Origin: CAZOJJ01 sp964580105
Lineage (GTDB): Bacteria > Bacteroidota > Rhodothermia > Rhodothermales > Rubricoccaceae
Reading direction: 5' to 3'
DNA: 33,349 nt
Assembly (NCBI GenBank): GCA_964580105.1
Contig: CAZOJJ010000032.1
Location: forward strand, 1-33,349
In this document: positions 1 to 11,121 of the stretch, one piece after another
Numbering within the stretch: position 1 is the first letter of the stretch
Layout of the letters: every line of letters begins with the position of its first letter
The notes under the pieces: generated by a model
Databases searched by the model: none
Seen by the model: the letters and a program-made list of their open reading frames with translations, nothing else
What the model was told of the DNA's origin: nothing
Program-made: the position numbers and the translations under genes

Positions 1-63
1 CTCCTCCGCCTCGCGGGGCTCCTCCGCCTCGCGGGGCTCCTCCGCCTCGCGGGGCTCCTCGGC
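1..63 (+). repeat. 18-bp in-frame tandem repeat in the fliP signal-peptide region
   Basis: Three perfect copies of the 18-mer ctcctccgcctcgcgggg occupy positions 1-54, followed by a partial copy to 63. Read in the fliP frame each copy encodes LLRLAG, so the array makes up the hydrophobic core of the signal peptide. The array starts at the first base of the window, so further copies may lie upstream. The unit is a multiple of three, so copy-number change would lengthen or shorten the core without a frameshift. Confidence 0.9.
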
Positions 64-879
64 CTGCTCGCCCTCGCCCCGGCCGTCCTCGCCCAGGAGC
101 CCGCCGCCCCGGCGGCCGATCCGCCCGCCTCCCAGGCCGCCCCGCCCGATACGGCCGCAGACCCCACCGAGGGCGCCGAGCCGGCCACCGCGACGGCGGG
201 CACGCTGAGCCCGCTGCCGGGCGTCCGCCTGACCCGCAACGGCGACGACTACGAGCTGCCGATCCAGCTGCTCCTGATGCTGACGGTGCTCGCCGTGGCG
301 CCGTCCATCATCCTCCTGATGACGAGCTTCACCCGGCTCATCGTCGTCTTCAGCATCCTGCGGACGGCCATCGGGATGCAGCAGTCGCCGCCGAACCAGG
401 TGCTCATCGGGCTGGCGATGTTCCTGACCGTGTTCATCATGAGCCCCGTCCTGAAGGAGGTCAACGAGAACGCCCTCCAGCCCTACCTCGAAGGGAGGAT
501 GACGCAGGACGCGGCGCTGGCGAACGCGGCCGAGCCGACGAAGGCCTTCATGCTCGCCCAGACGCGCGACGAAGACCTCCTGCTCTTCATGGACCTCGCC
601 GGCATCCAGAGCTTCGCCTCGGCTTCGGACGTGCCGCTCCACGTGCTCGTCCCCGCCTTCGTGATCTCGGAGCTGCGCATTGCCTTCCAGATCGGGTTCA
701 TGCTCTTCCTGCCGTTTCTGATCGTGGACCTCATCGTGGCGAGCGTGCTCATGAGCATGGGCATGATGATGCTCCCGCCGGTGATGGTCTCGCTTCCCAT
801 CAAGCTCCTCCTGTTCGTGCTCACGGACGGGTGGTACCTCATCGTCGAGTCGGTCGTCCGCGGCTACCTCGGAAGCTAG
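1..879 (+). CDS. fliP: Flagellar type III export gate protein FliP (5' end outside window)
   Basis: FliP is the pentameric membrane core of the flagellar export gate, assembling with FliQ and FliR in the basal body. The frame is open from base 1 and no start is visible, so the N-terminus is missing. The visible 292 residues begin with a repetitive hydrophobic segment (LLRLAG copies) ending at a likely signal-peptidase site after AVLA, then an Ala/Pro-rich linker of about 45 residues. The conserved FliP body begins near position 262 (LPIQLLLMLTVLAVAPSI) and contains the family stretches FTRLIVVFSILRTAIGMQQ, PPNQVLIGLAMFLT and the C-terminal ELRIAFQIGFMLFLPFLIVD. Proteobacterial FliP proteins are about 245 residues, and the excess is in the linker. 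fliQ follows after 12 bases. A commonly drawn internal start (ATG at 277) would cut off the first membrane helix and is unlikely. Confidence 0.95.
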   Translation, partial: LLRLAGLLRLAGLLRLAGLLGLLALAPAVLAQEPAAPAADPPASQAAPPDTAADPTEGAEPATATAGTLSPLPGVRLTRNGDDYELPIQLLLMLTVLAVAPSIILLMTSFTRLIVVFSILRTAIGMQQSPPNQVLIGLAMFLTVFIMSPVLKEVNENALQPYLEGRMTQDAALANAAEPTKAFMLAQTRDEDLLLFMDLAGIQSFASASDVPLHVLVPAFVISELRIAFQIGFMLFLPFLIVDLIVASVLMSMGMMMLPPVMVSLPIKLLLFVLTDGWYLIVESVVRGYLGS

Positions 880-891
880 AAAGCTAGAACC

Positions 892-1161
892 ATGAACAGC
901 GACGTCGCCCTCTACTGGCTCCAGGAGAGCACCCGTATCGCCCTGCTCGTGGCCGCGCCGATGCTGGGCGTGGCCCTCAGCGTGGGCCTGCTGACGAGCC
1001 TCTTCCAGGCCGTCACCTCCATCCAGGAGATGACGCTCTCGTCCATCCCCAAGCTGCTGGCCGTGGCCGCCGTGCTGCTGGCGCTCGGGCCGTGGATGCT
1101 CCAGCAACTGACCGACTTCACGGTACACGTGTTCACCTTCGTACCCAGCGTCTCGCGATGA
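892..1161 (+). CDS. fliQ: Flagellar export gate protein FliQ
   Basis: Small membrane subunit of the flagellar type III export gate, which wraps around the FliP/FliR assembly. The protein has 89 residues, the normal family length, with two hydrophobic hairpin helices (about residues 13-38 and 52-72) and the conserved connecting segment TSLFQAVTSIQEMTLSSIPKL. The ATG at 892 lies 12 bases after the fliP stop without a Shine-Dalgarno sequence, as elsewhere in the window. Its place between fliP and fliR is the usual gene order and suggests co-transcription. A 160-base structured spacer separates it from fliR. Confidence 0.96.
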   Translation: MNSDVALYWLQESTRIALLVAAPMLGVALSVGLLTSLFQAVTSIQEMTLSSIPKLLAVAAVLLALGPWMLQQLTDFTVHVFTFVPSVSR

Positions 1162-1197
1162 GGGCCGGGCGCTTCCTCTTCGGATTCCTATCCACGG

Positions 1198-1285
1198 CCC
1201 CCCCGGGGGGGGCGGCCGCATCAGCGGACCGACCCGGTACGGGCCCCCTCCGCCCGCTGCGGGGGCACCTCCCCGAGGGGAGGTG
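1198..1285. repeat. Palindromic intergenic element between fliQ and fliR
   Basis: The fliQ-fliR spacer holds two strong dyads. A run of seven C directly followed by eight G gives a 14-bp perfect palindrome at 1198-1211. Further on, CACCTCCCC (1266-1274) and GGGGAGGTG (1277-1285) form a 9-bp perfect stem with a 2-base loop. Between them lies a C-rich/G-rich pair (CCCCC ... GGGGG). The layout resembles short dispersed palindromic elements of GC-rich genomes; only one copy is in this window, so that identity is inference. It would fold in the fliPQR transcript just before the fliR start. Confidence 0.6.
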
Positions 1286-1321
1286 GACTCCCATCCTGGG
1301 GCTTCCGGGGGTGTCGCCGTG

Positions 1322-2089
1322 GTGATCGAGGCGGAGTCGGTCCTGCGCGTGCTGCTGGTGTTCGTGCGCGTCGGCGGGCTGCTGGTGGCGGCGCCGTTCT
1401 TCGGCCGCGCGTTCGTGCCCGTCCCGGTGAAGGTGCTGCTGGCGGTGCTGCTGGCGTTCGTGCTGGCCGGCTTCGCCGACGGCCCGCTCCCGGCGCACGT
1501 GGACCACCCGGTCGGCTTCGCGCTCGCCCTCGTCGTCGAGGCGGGAACGGGGCTGCTGCTCGGGTTCGCCGCGCGGTTCGTGTTCTTCGCCGTCTCGGCG
1601 GCGGGCGAGGTGCTCGGGTTCCAGATGAGCCTCGGCCTCGCGCAGGCCTACAGCCCGATGGGCGAGGGCAGCGCCAACCCGCTCGGCCAGCTCCTCTCGA
1701 TGGCCTTCCTGCTGCTGTTCCTCCTCCTCGACGGCCCGGCCCACCTCGTCCGTGCGCTCACGGCCTCGTTCGAGGTGGTGCCCCTCGGGGGCGCCCGCCT
1801 CGGCGCGGGCGGCGCGCTGCTCATCCGGTGGACGGGCGCGTTTTTCGCCACGGCCCTCCGGCTCGCCGCGCCGTTCATGGTGGCGATGCTGCTGCTCGAC
1901 ACGGCGCTGGGCATCTTCGCCCGCGTCGTCCCGCAGGCCGACCTCTTCGCCATCAGCCTCCCGGCGAAGCTCATCCTCGGCCTCGGCGCGTTCGTCGTCT
2001 TCCTCCAGGGCTTCGCCGCCTTCGCGCCGACCCTCTTCGAGACGATGGTGGGCGACCTGGCGGAGCTGATCCGCGCGCTGGCGCCGTAG
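1322..2089 (+). CDS. fliR: Flagellar export gate protein FliR
   Basis: FliR caps the FliP pentamer in the flagellar export gate. From GTG 1322 the protein has 255 residues, close to the usual 255-265. Multiple membrane helices are evident, with the family segments VLLVFVRVGGLLVAAPFFG near the N-terminus, FQMSLGLAQAYSPMGEG in the middle and SLPAKLILGLGAFVVFL near the C-terminus. The start is uncertain: GTG codons lie in frame at 1283, 1319 and 1322. I chose 1322 because family members begin a few residues before the first helix and the 1283 start lies in the stem of the upstream palindrome. The next gene is not flagellar: a 97-base gap leads to an ECF sigma factor. Confidence 0.93.
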   Translation: MIEAESVLRVLLVFVRVGGLLVAAPFFGRAFVPVPVKVLLAVLLAFVLAGFADGPLPAHVDHPVGFALALVVEAGTGLLLGFAARFVFFAVSAAGEVLGFQMSLGLAQAYSPMGEGSANPLGQLLSMAFLLLFLLLDGPAHLVRALTASFEVVPLGGARLGAGGALLIRWTGAFFATALRLAAPFMVAMLLLDTALGIFARVVPQADLFAISLPAKLILGLGAFVVFLQGFAAFAPTLFETMVGDLAELIRALAP

Positions 2090-2186
2090 CGGACCCGCCG
2101 CCGGCCGCGAGGGCGGGGTAGGTGTTCTCCGCCGCTCGGGGTATATACGGGGGAGCGCGCCGCTGCGGACCCGTTTCCTCGCCCTC

Positions 2187-2738
2187 ATGACCCACGACAG
2201 GCACCTCGCCGACCTCTGCCGGCGAATCCGGGCCTCCGACCGGGAGGCCTTCGCCTGCCTGTTCCATCGGTTGCGGCCGGCGCTCGTCCGCTACGTCCAC
2301 CGCCAGCTCGGCGACGCCGCCGCCGCGCACGACGTCGTGCAGGACGTCTTCGCCGCTCTCTGGGAGCGGAGGACGGAGCTCGACCCCGCCCTCTCGATCC
2401 AAGCCCTGCTCTACCGGATGGCCCGCTACCGCGTCCTCAACCACGCCCGCGCCCGCCGCGTCCGCGAGGCGCACGCGCGCCGGCTGGCCGCCGCCCCCGC
2501 GGCCGAACCGCCGCCCGACCCCGACGCCGGGGCGCTGGCGGAGCGCCTCCGCGCCTGGATCGCGGCGCTGCCCGAGCGGCAGCGCGAGGCCATCGAGCTG
2601 ACGCGCTTCGCCGGACTCTCCCACCAGCAGGCTGCGGCCGTCATGGACGTATCGCCCCGCACCGTCAACAACCACCTCGTGCGCGCCCTCGCCCGGCTGC
2701 AACGCCAGCTCGAGGCGTACCAGTCCGACCCAGCCTGA
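2187..2738 (+). CDS. FecI-type ECF RNA polymerase sigma factor
   Basis: An extracytoplasmic-function sigma factor of 183 residues. Region 2 spans about residues 20-90 (DREAFACLFHRLRPALVRYVHRQLGDAAAAHDVVQDVF and the following ALLYRMARYRVLNHAR), and region 4 about 125-178, with the helix-turn-helix SHQQAAAVMDVSPRTVNNHLVRAL. The next two genes encode a FecR-like regulator and an STN-domain TonB receptor, the standard FecI-FecR-FecA signalling arrangement, in which substrate binding at the outer membrane releases the sigma factor to transcribe the receptor gene. The upstream gap (2090-2186) contains a small AT-rich island, gtatatac near 2150, which could be a promoter but has no clear -33 partner. 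The exact regulon is unknown. Confidence 0.9.
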   Translation: MTHDRHLADLCRRIRASDREAFACLFHRLRPALVRYVHRQLGDAAAAHDVVQDVFAALWERRTELDPALSIQALLYRMARYRVLNHARARRVREAHARRLAAAPAAEPPPDPDAGALAERLRAWIAALPERQREAIELTRFAGLSHQQAAAVMDVSPRTVNNHLVRALARLQRQLEAYQSDPA

Positions 2739-2747
2739 GCCCCGGCC

Positions 2748-3733
2748 ATGCCCTCCGACCCGCTTCCTTTGGATCTCGAAACGGCCCTCGCCGAGCGGCC
2801 GGACGGCCGTCGCCTGGCGCAGACCTGGGCCACACTCGGCCTCGCCGCGGACGACGCGCTGCCGCCGGGCGCCCCCTCGACGGACGACGCGCTGGCGGAG
2901 CTCGAACGGCGGCTGGATCGGCTGCCGGATGGGCACGGGCGCCGCCCGGCCTCCCGCCCCCGTGCGGCGGACCGCGCCCTCCGCCGTCCCCGCCTCGGGC
3001 GCGCCGTGGCGGCGGCGGTCCTCCTCGTCGGCCTCCTGGCCGCGGGCGCGTGGTGGGCGGGCCGTCCGATCAGGGTGACGACCTCGACCGGGCAGACCGT
3101 CGAGCACGCGCTGCCCGACGGCTCCGTCCTCTGGCTCAACGCGGCCTCGACGCTGACGTACCCGCGCGGCTTCCGGATCTGGCCGTTCCGCGCAGCCCCG
3201 GAGCGCCGCGTCGCGCTCGACGGGGAGGCGTTCTTCGAGGTCGCCGCGGCCGAGCGGCCGTTCGTCGTCGAAACGTTCAACGCCGAGGTGCGGGTGGTGG
3301 GAACGGCGTTCAGCGTCCGCGCCCGCGTGGGCGACCGCGCCGCGCGCACGTACGTCGCCGTGCACGAGGGGCGGGTGGCCGTTCGCGCCACCGAGGCGGA
3401 CGAGGCCGTCGTCCTGGCCGCCGGGGCATCCGTCGTCGTGGGGCGCGAGGGAGCAGCGAGTCCGGAAGCGGTGCCTGCCGAGCGGGTGGCGGCATGGCGC
3501 GGCGACGGCTTCGCCCTCCACGACCTCCCCCTCGGCGACGTCCTCGCGGAGGTCGAGCGCCGCTTCGGCGTGACGATCCGCGTCGGCGCCGGCCTCCCGC
3601 TCGACCGCCCCCTGACGCTCTACTACGGCCGCCGCGTCACGGCCGAGGACGTGCTGCGCGACGTGGCGCTGGCGACGGGGCTGCGGTACCGCCCACTACG
3701 CGGCGGCTTCGAGCTGGTGGAGCCGGCGTCGCC

Positions 3734-3737
<4 letters not shown>
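2748..3737 (+). CDS. FecR-family anti-sigma/regulator with C-terminal DUF4974-like domain
   Basis: An inner-membrane regulator that passes a signal from a TonB receptor to the partner ECF sigma factor. The 329-residue protein has a cytoplasmic N-terminal part (about 1-80), one membrane helix at about 85-104 (AVAAAVLLVGLLAAGAWW), a periplasmic FecR domain (about 108-230, with TTSTGQTVEHALPDGSVLWLN and the VVGTAFSVRA segment) and a C-terminal STN-like part (about 255-327, LPLGDVLAEVERRFGVTI ... LRDVALATGLRYR). The last arrangement is typical of Bacteroidota FecR proteins. It begins 9 bases after the sigma gene, and its stop overlaps the receptor start as ATGA (3734-3737), which suggests translational coupling. 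The N-terminal cytoplasmic part is divergent from classic FecR, so sigma binding is inferred from context. Confidence 0.9.
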
Positions 3738-6487
<2,750 letters not shown>

Positions 6488-6635
6488 GCGCGGCGCCTGA
6501 GACACCCGCAGGGAAACCCTTTCCGGCTCTCGGACGGACGGCCTTTCCCACCGGGAACGTCGATTCTGCGATCCCCGGCCGTTTTCGAACCGGTCCGGCA
6601 TTCGCTAGGCGCGGGATGCACCCGAAGCCCGCGCC

Positions 6636-7718
6636 GTGAGCGACAAGCCCGACCGCCAGGAGAAAGTCCACGACCCCTCCGCGCAACGCCTCAAGAAGGC
6701 ACGCGAGGAGGGCAACGTGTTCCGCTCGAAGGAGCTCGGCTCGGTGGGCGTGCTGCTCGCCGGCGGCGCCCTGCTCGTGCTCGGCGCCCCCGTCGCCTTC
6801 GACAGCCTCCAGACGCTCACGGCCGACCTCTTCCTCGGTGCCGCCACGACGCCGCTCGACATCGAGGGGATGCCGCACCTGCTCGTGGCCGTCGGGCTGC
6901 CGGTGCTCGGACTGCTGCTCCCGTTCTTCGCCGTCGTGATGGTGGCGGGTACGGCCGCCTCGGTGGCCCAGACGGGCTTCATCCTGACGGGCAAGCCGCT
7001 GGAACCCAAGTTCAGCCGGGTCAACCCGCTCGAAGGCGCCAAGCGGCTGTTCTCGGCCAAGGGCGCCTTCGACGCGGGCAAGGCGCTCGTCAAGGTCGTG
7101 CTCGTCGGCCCCATCGCCTATCACGTCCTCAAGGACCGGCTGCCCGAGTTGCTCGGCCTCTACGCCCTCCCCCTCGACGCCATCGTCCGCCAGGCCGGCG
7201 CCTGGTTCGTGGACCTCACGCTGCCCGTGCTCGGCGCGCTCCTCGCCCTGGCGGCCGTGGACTACGCCTGGGAACGCCACCGCTGGTTCATCGACCTCAA
7301 GATGACCGACAAGGAGGTCAAGGACGAGGCGAAGGAGCAGGAAGGCGACCCGCACGTCCGCGCCCGGCGCAAGCAGAAGGCCCGCGAGCTGGCCCGCCGG
7401 CCCCGCCTCGACCACGCCGTCCTGAAGGCCGACGTCGTCGTGACGAACCCGACGCACTACGCCGTCGCCCTCACGTACGACCCCGAGGTGGGCGCGGCGC
7501 CCGTGGTGCTGGCCAAGGGCATCCGCAAGCGCGCGCTCCGGATCAAAGCGCTCGCCGCCGACCTCGGCGTGCCCACCGTCGAAGACCGCCCCCTCGCCCG
7601 CGCCCTCTACGCCACCGTCGAGGAGGGCCACGCCATCGACGAGTCGCTCTACCCCGCCGTGGCCGCCGTCCTCGCCGAGGTCTACCGCCGCCGCGAGCAG
7701 GCGAACGCCCGCCCCTAA
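6636..7718 (+). CDS. flhB: Flagellar export switch protein FlhB
   Basis: FlhB is the membrane subunit of the flagellar export gate that switches export from rod/hook to filament substrates by self-cleavage. The protein has 360 residues, normal for the family. It starts with the typical polar segment (DRQEKVHDPSAQRLKKAREEGNVFRSKEL), has four hydrophobic helices between about residues 35 and 210, and a cytoplasmic domain with the autocleavage motif NPTH at 271-274, followed by YAVALTY and the VLAKG segment. The start is GTG 6636; there is no in-frame ATG that fits. A 148-base gap separates it from the TonB receptor gene, so it may have its own promoter, though I could not identify one. flhA follows after 36 bases. 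Confidence 0.96.
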   Translation: MSDKPDRQEKVHDPSAQRLKKAREEGNVFRSKELGSVGVLLAGGALLVLGAPVAFDSLQTLTADLFLGAATTPLDIEGMPHLLVAVGLPVLGLLLPFFAVVMVAGTAASVAQTGFILTGKPLEPKFSRVNPLEGAKRLFSAKGAFDAGKALVKVVLVGPIAYHVLKDRLPELLGLYALPLDAIVRQAGAWFVDLTLPVLGALLALAAVDYAWERHRWFIDLKMTDKEVKDEAKEQEGDPHVRARRKQKARELARRPRLDHAVLKADVVVTNPTHYAVALTYDPEVGAAPVVLAKGIRKRALRIKALAADLGVPTVEDRPLARALYATVEEGHAIDESLYPAVAAVLAEVYRRREQANARP

Positions 7719-7754
7719 CCCCCTCACTCCTTCGCGCCCCCGGCCCCTCCCTCC

Positions 7755-9833
7755 TTGAGCACCGCCGCCCCCCTCACCGCCCCCGCCCCGAGCGCCGGCC
7801 TCCGCCTCGGGACCGACGCCGCGGCGGCGTCGGCCGTGGTGCTGATCCTGCTGGTGATGGTGGTGCCCCTGCCGGGCTTCCTCCTCGACCTCCTGCTGGC
7901 GACGAACATCGCCATCAGCCTGGGCGTGCTGCTGACGGCGTTCTACGCGCAGCGCCCGCTCGACTTCGCCATCTTCCCCGGCCTCCTTCTCGTCACCACC
8001 CTCTTCCGGCTCTCGCTCAACGTGGCGAGCACGCGGCTGATCCTCTCGGAGGCGAAGGCGGGCGCGCTCATCGAGGCGTTCGGCCACTTCGTCGTGGCGG
8101 GCAACTTCGTCGTGGGCGGGATCGTGTTCCTCGTCCTCGTCCTGATCAACTTCGTGGTCATCACGAAAGGCTCCGGGCGCATCGCCGAGGTCGGCGCGCG
8201 CTTCACTCTCGACGCGCTGCCCGGCAAGCAGATGGCCATCGACGCCGACCTCAACGCCGGGCTCATCGACGAGGCCGAGGCCAAGCAGCGCCGCCTCGAC
8301 GTGGGCCGCGAGGCCGACTTCTACGGCGCGATGGACGGCGCGAGCAAGTTCGTCCGCGGCGACGCCATCGCGGGCCTGATCATCACCGGCGTCAACATCG
8401 TCGGCGGGCTCATCATCGGCGTGACGCAGCACGGGATGTCGATCGGCGAGGCGGGCGGCACGTTCACGCTGCTCTCCATCGGCGACGGCCTCGTGAGCCA
8501 GATCCCGGCGCTCTTGATCTCGACGGCGGCCGGCCTCATCGTCACGCGCGCCTCGGGCGAGGGCAACATGGTCGGCGAGGTGAAGGCGCAGCTGTTCACC
8601 TCGTCGGTCCCGCTCGTCGTCACGGGCGTGTTCCTACTGATCCTGGGGCTGATGCCGGGCCTGCCGCTGGTTCCGTTCTGGGCGCTCGGCGCGGGCGCGC
8701 TCGCCCTCGGCTACCGCCGGTTCGTCCAGGAGCAGGCCACCGAGGAGGCCGGGGCCGAGGAGGCCGCCGAGCCGGAGCGGCACGCCGAGCCGGAGCCGAC
8801 CGACCTGCTGCTGGTGGACCCGCTGGAGCTGGAGGTCGGCTACGGGCTGATCCCGCTCGTGGACCCGGCGCAGGGCGGCGACCTCCTCGACCGCGTCAAG
8901 ATGCTCCGCCAGCAGCTCGCCGTCGAGCTCGGCCTCGTGATCCCGCCCGTGCGCATCCGCGACAACGTCGCCCTCGGGGCCAACCGCTACGCCATCAAGC
9001 TGCGCGGCAACCCCGTCGGCGAGGGCGAGGTGATGCCGGGCTACCACCTCGCCCTCATCCCGGACGACTTCGACGGCGTCGCGCCCGGCCTCAAGACGAC
9101 CGACCCCACGTTCGGCCTGCCGGCCGTGTGGGTACCCGAGCGGCACCTCCCCGAGGCCGAGCGCCAGGGGCTCACGGTCGTCGAGGCGCCCGCCGTCGTG
9201 ACGACGCACCTGCTGGAGGCCCTCCGCACGCACGCCCACCGCCTCCTCGACCGCCAGGAGGTCCGCGGCCTGCTCGACAAGGTCAAGGAGACGGCGCCCG
9301 CGCTCATCGAGGAACTCACGCCGGCGATGCTCTCCGTGGGCGAGGTGCAGAAGGTGCTCAAGGCGCTGCTCCGCGAGCGCATCCCCATCCGCGACCTCGT
9401 GACGATCCTGGAGGCGATGGCCGACCAGGCCGCGCGCACGAAGAACGTCGAGGTGCTCACCGAGTACGCCCGCGCCGCCCTCGCCCCGACGATCACCCGC
9501 CAGTTCGCCGGGCCCGACGGCCGCATCCACCTCGTCGTGCTCGACCCGGTGCTGGAGCAGCACCTCCTCGAAAAGGCCGAGGCGGGCCAGCTGAGCACGA
9601 GCACGCTCGGCCTCGCTCCGCCCAAGGCGCAGGCGTTCCTGGAGGCCGCCGAGCGCCTCGCCCAGCGCCTCCTCCTCGACGGCCACCCGCCCGTCCTGCT
9701 CACGTCGCCCGTCCTCCGCAGCACGCTCGCCTCGTTCCTGGCGGGCATCGAGACCGACCTCGCCGTGCTCTCCTACAACGACCTCACCACCGACGCTGCG
9801 CTCGACGTGGTGGACCACCTGTCGCTGCCGTAA
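7755..9833 (+). CDS. flhA: Flagellar export protein FlhA
   Basis: FlhA is the nonameric export-gate protein that docks chaperone-substrate complexes and couples export to proton motive force. The 692-residue length is typical. About eight membrane helices lie in residues 25-315, with the highly conserved stretches FPGLLLVTTLFRLSLNVAST, ITKGSGRIAEVGARFTLDAL, PGKQMAIDADLNAGLIDE and DFYGAMDGASKFVRGDA. Asp203 in the last of these corresponds to the functionally important Asp of the enteric protein. The soluble C-terminal domain runs from about 350. The start is taken as TTG 7755, since no ATG or GTG lies early enough; it follows a C/T-rich tract with no Shine-Dalgarno sequence. An Ala/Glu-rich linker (EEAGAEEAAEPERHAEPEP) joins the two domains. 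Confidence 0.96.
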   Translation: MSTAAPLTAPAPSAGLRLGTDAAAASAVVLILLVMVVPLPGFLLDLLLATNIAISLGVLLTAFYAQRPLDFAIFPGLLLVTTLFRLSLNVASTRLILSEAKAGALIEAFGHFVVAGNFVVGGIVFLVLVLINFVVITKGSGRIAEVGARFTLDALPGKQMAIDADLNAGLIDEAEAKQRRLDVGREADFYGAMDGASKFVRGDAIAGLIITGVNIVGGLIIGVTQHGMSIGEAGGTFTLLSIGDGLVSQIPALLISTAAGLIVTRASGEGNMVGEVKAQLFTSSVPLVVTGVFLLILGLMPGLPLVPFWALGAGALALGYRRFVQEQATEEAGAEEAAEPERHAEPEPTDLLLVDPLELEVGYGLIPLVDPAQGGDLLDRVKMLRQQLAVELGLVIPPVRIRDNVALGANRYAIKLRGNPVGEGEVMPGYHLALIPDDFDGVAPGLKTTDPTFGLPAVWVPERHLPEAERQGLTVVEAPAVVTTHLLEALRTHAHRLLDRQEVRGLLDKVKETAPALIEELTPAMLSVGEVQKVLKALLRERIPIRDLVTILEAMADQAARTKNVEVLTEYARAALAPTITRQFAGPDGRIHLVVLDPVLEQHLLEKAEAGQLSTSTLGLAPPKAQAFLEAAERLAQRLLLDGHPPVLLTSPVLRSTLASFLAGIETDLAVLSYNDLTTDAALDVVDHLSLP

Positions 9834-9854
9834 CGCCGCTCCGCGGCTCCGCCC

Positions 9855-11090
9855 ATGCCCATCAAGACGATCACCGGCTCCAGCATCCAGGCCGCCCTCG
9901 CCGAGGCCCGCGCCACGCTCGGCGACGACGTCGTGCTCCTGGAGTCCGTCGCCGCCGAGGGCGACGAGCCGGCCCGCATCACCGTGATGACGGACGCCCG
10001 GCCCGTCCGCCGGCCCGAGCCCGCCCTCGCCGGCGCCGAGGCCGCCCCACTCGGCCACGGCTACGCGCCGGCCCGCTCGACGGCCCCGCGCCGCCCGCTC
10101 TTCGCCCCGCCCGCCCCGGCGCCGCCGGCCGCCCCCTCGCCCGAGGTGCTGGCGAAGCTCGACGCCCTCGCGGCCCGCTTCGACGCCTTCGGCCGGATGG
10201 ACGAGCGGCTGCACGCGATGGAGGCGATGGCGGCCCGGATGGACCGCCTGGAGCGGCGCCTCGGCGAGGCGCTCGTCGGGGCCGCGCACCGGTGGTCCGG
10301 CCACCCGCTCTACGGCGCGCTCCTCCGCGAAGGCCTCGCCCCGGCGACCGTAACGGCCCTGCTCGACGCCGCCGTCGAACGCGGCCTGGACCCCGACCGG
10401 CTCGACGAGGAGGGCCGGCGGATGGTGCTGTGGACGGTGGCGCAGGCCCTCCGCGACCGCCTCGCGCCGACGGCACCGAGCCGCTACACGGCCGACACGC
10501 TCGTGGCCGTCGGCCCCGGCGGCTCTGGCAAGACGCGGCTGCTGCTCCGCCTCGCCACCGACGCCCGCTTCTACGGCCGCCGCGAGGTGGGCGTCCTCGT
10601 CGTCGCGCCGGAGGACGCGCCGCCGTCGTTCGACCCCTCCGAGCCATACCGCCGCGAGGGCGTCAGCGCGCGGGCGGTCCGCACGGCCGAGGAGGTCCGG
10701 CAAGCACTCGACTACTTCCACGGCTGCGACGTCCTCCTCATCGACACGCCGTCGCTGCCGGCCGACGAGGCCGGGGCGCGCCGCGCGCTCGCCCGGCTGG
10801 CCGACGTGCTCGCGCCGCTGACGGCCTTCGAGGTCGTCCTCACCCTCGACGCCGCCCGCGCGAAACCGCCGTTCGACCTCCGCCGCCTCGACACCCTCCC
10901 GCTGCCGCCCACCCTCGCCGCCGTGACCCGGCTCGACGAGGCCGACGACTGGGGCCGCGTGGCCGAGTGGCTCCTCGCCCTCCACCGCCCCGTCGCCTTT
11001 GCGGCGATGGGCCCCGGCCTCGCCGGCGCCCTCGCGCCGTACTCGCCCGCGTGGTTCGTCGAGGCCTTCACCGCGCGCCTCGACGCCTGA
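9855..11090 (+). CDS. flhF: FlhF-like flagellar placement GTPase, divergent
   Basis: FlhF is an SRP-type GTPase that positions polar flagella. The 411-residue protein begins MPIKTITGSSIQAALAEARATLGDDVVLLES, the characteristic FlhF N-terminus, followed by a Pro/Ala-rich linker (50-100), a helical N domain and a P-loop GPGGSGKT at 220-227. The position just after flhA and before flhG is the canonical one. The GTPase motifs are degenerate: the P-loop is followed by RLL rather than TT, the usual DTYR is replaced by EPYR (263-266), DTAGR by DTPSLP (297-302), and TKLD by TRLD (358-361). Nucleotide binding may persist but hydrolysis or dimer formation is doubtful. The identity rests on the N-terminus, fold order and neighbours. 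Confidence 0.85.
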   Translation: MPIKTITGSSIQAALAEARATLGDDVVLLESVAAEGDEPARITVMTDARPVRRPEPALAGAEAAPLGHGYAPARSTAPRRPLFAPPAPAPPAAPSPEVLAKLDALAARFDAFGRMDERLHAMEAMAARMDRLERRLGEALVGAAHRWSGHPLYGALLREGLAPATVTALLDAAVERGLDPDRLDEEGRRMVLWTVAQALRDRLAPTAPSRYTADTLVAVGPGGSGKTRLLLRLATDARFYGRREVGVLVVAPEDAPPSFDPSEPYRREGVSARAVRTAEEVRQALDYFHGCDVLLIDTPSLPADEAGARRALARLADVLAPLTAFEVVLTLDAARAKPPFDLRRLDTLPLPPTLAAVTRLDEADDWGRVAEWLLALHRPVAFAAMGPGLAGALAPYSPAWFVEAFTARLDA

Positions 11091-11121
11091 CGCCCTCTCC
11101 CGCCTCCACCCCTCCCGACCG

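Noticed and set aside
2094..2117. CCCGCC/GGCGGG stem after fliR as a terminator
   Set aside because: Only 6 bp with a 12-base loop and no T run; too weak in such GC-rich sequence.
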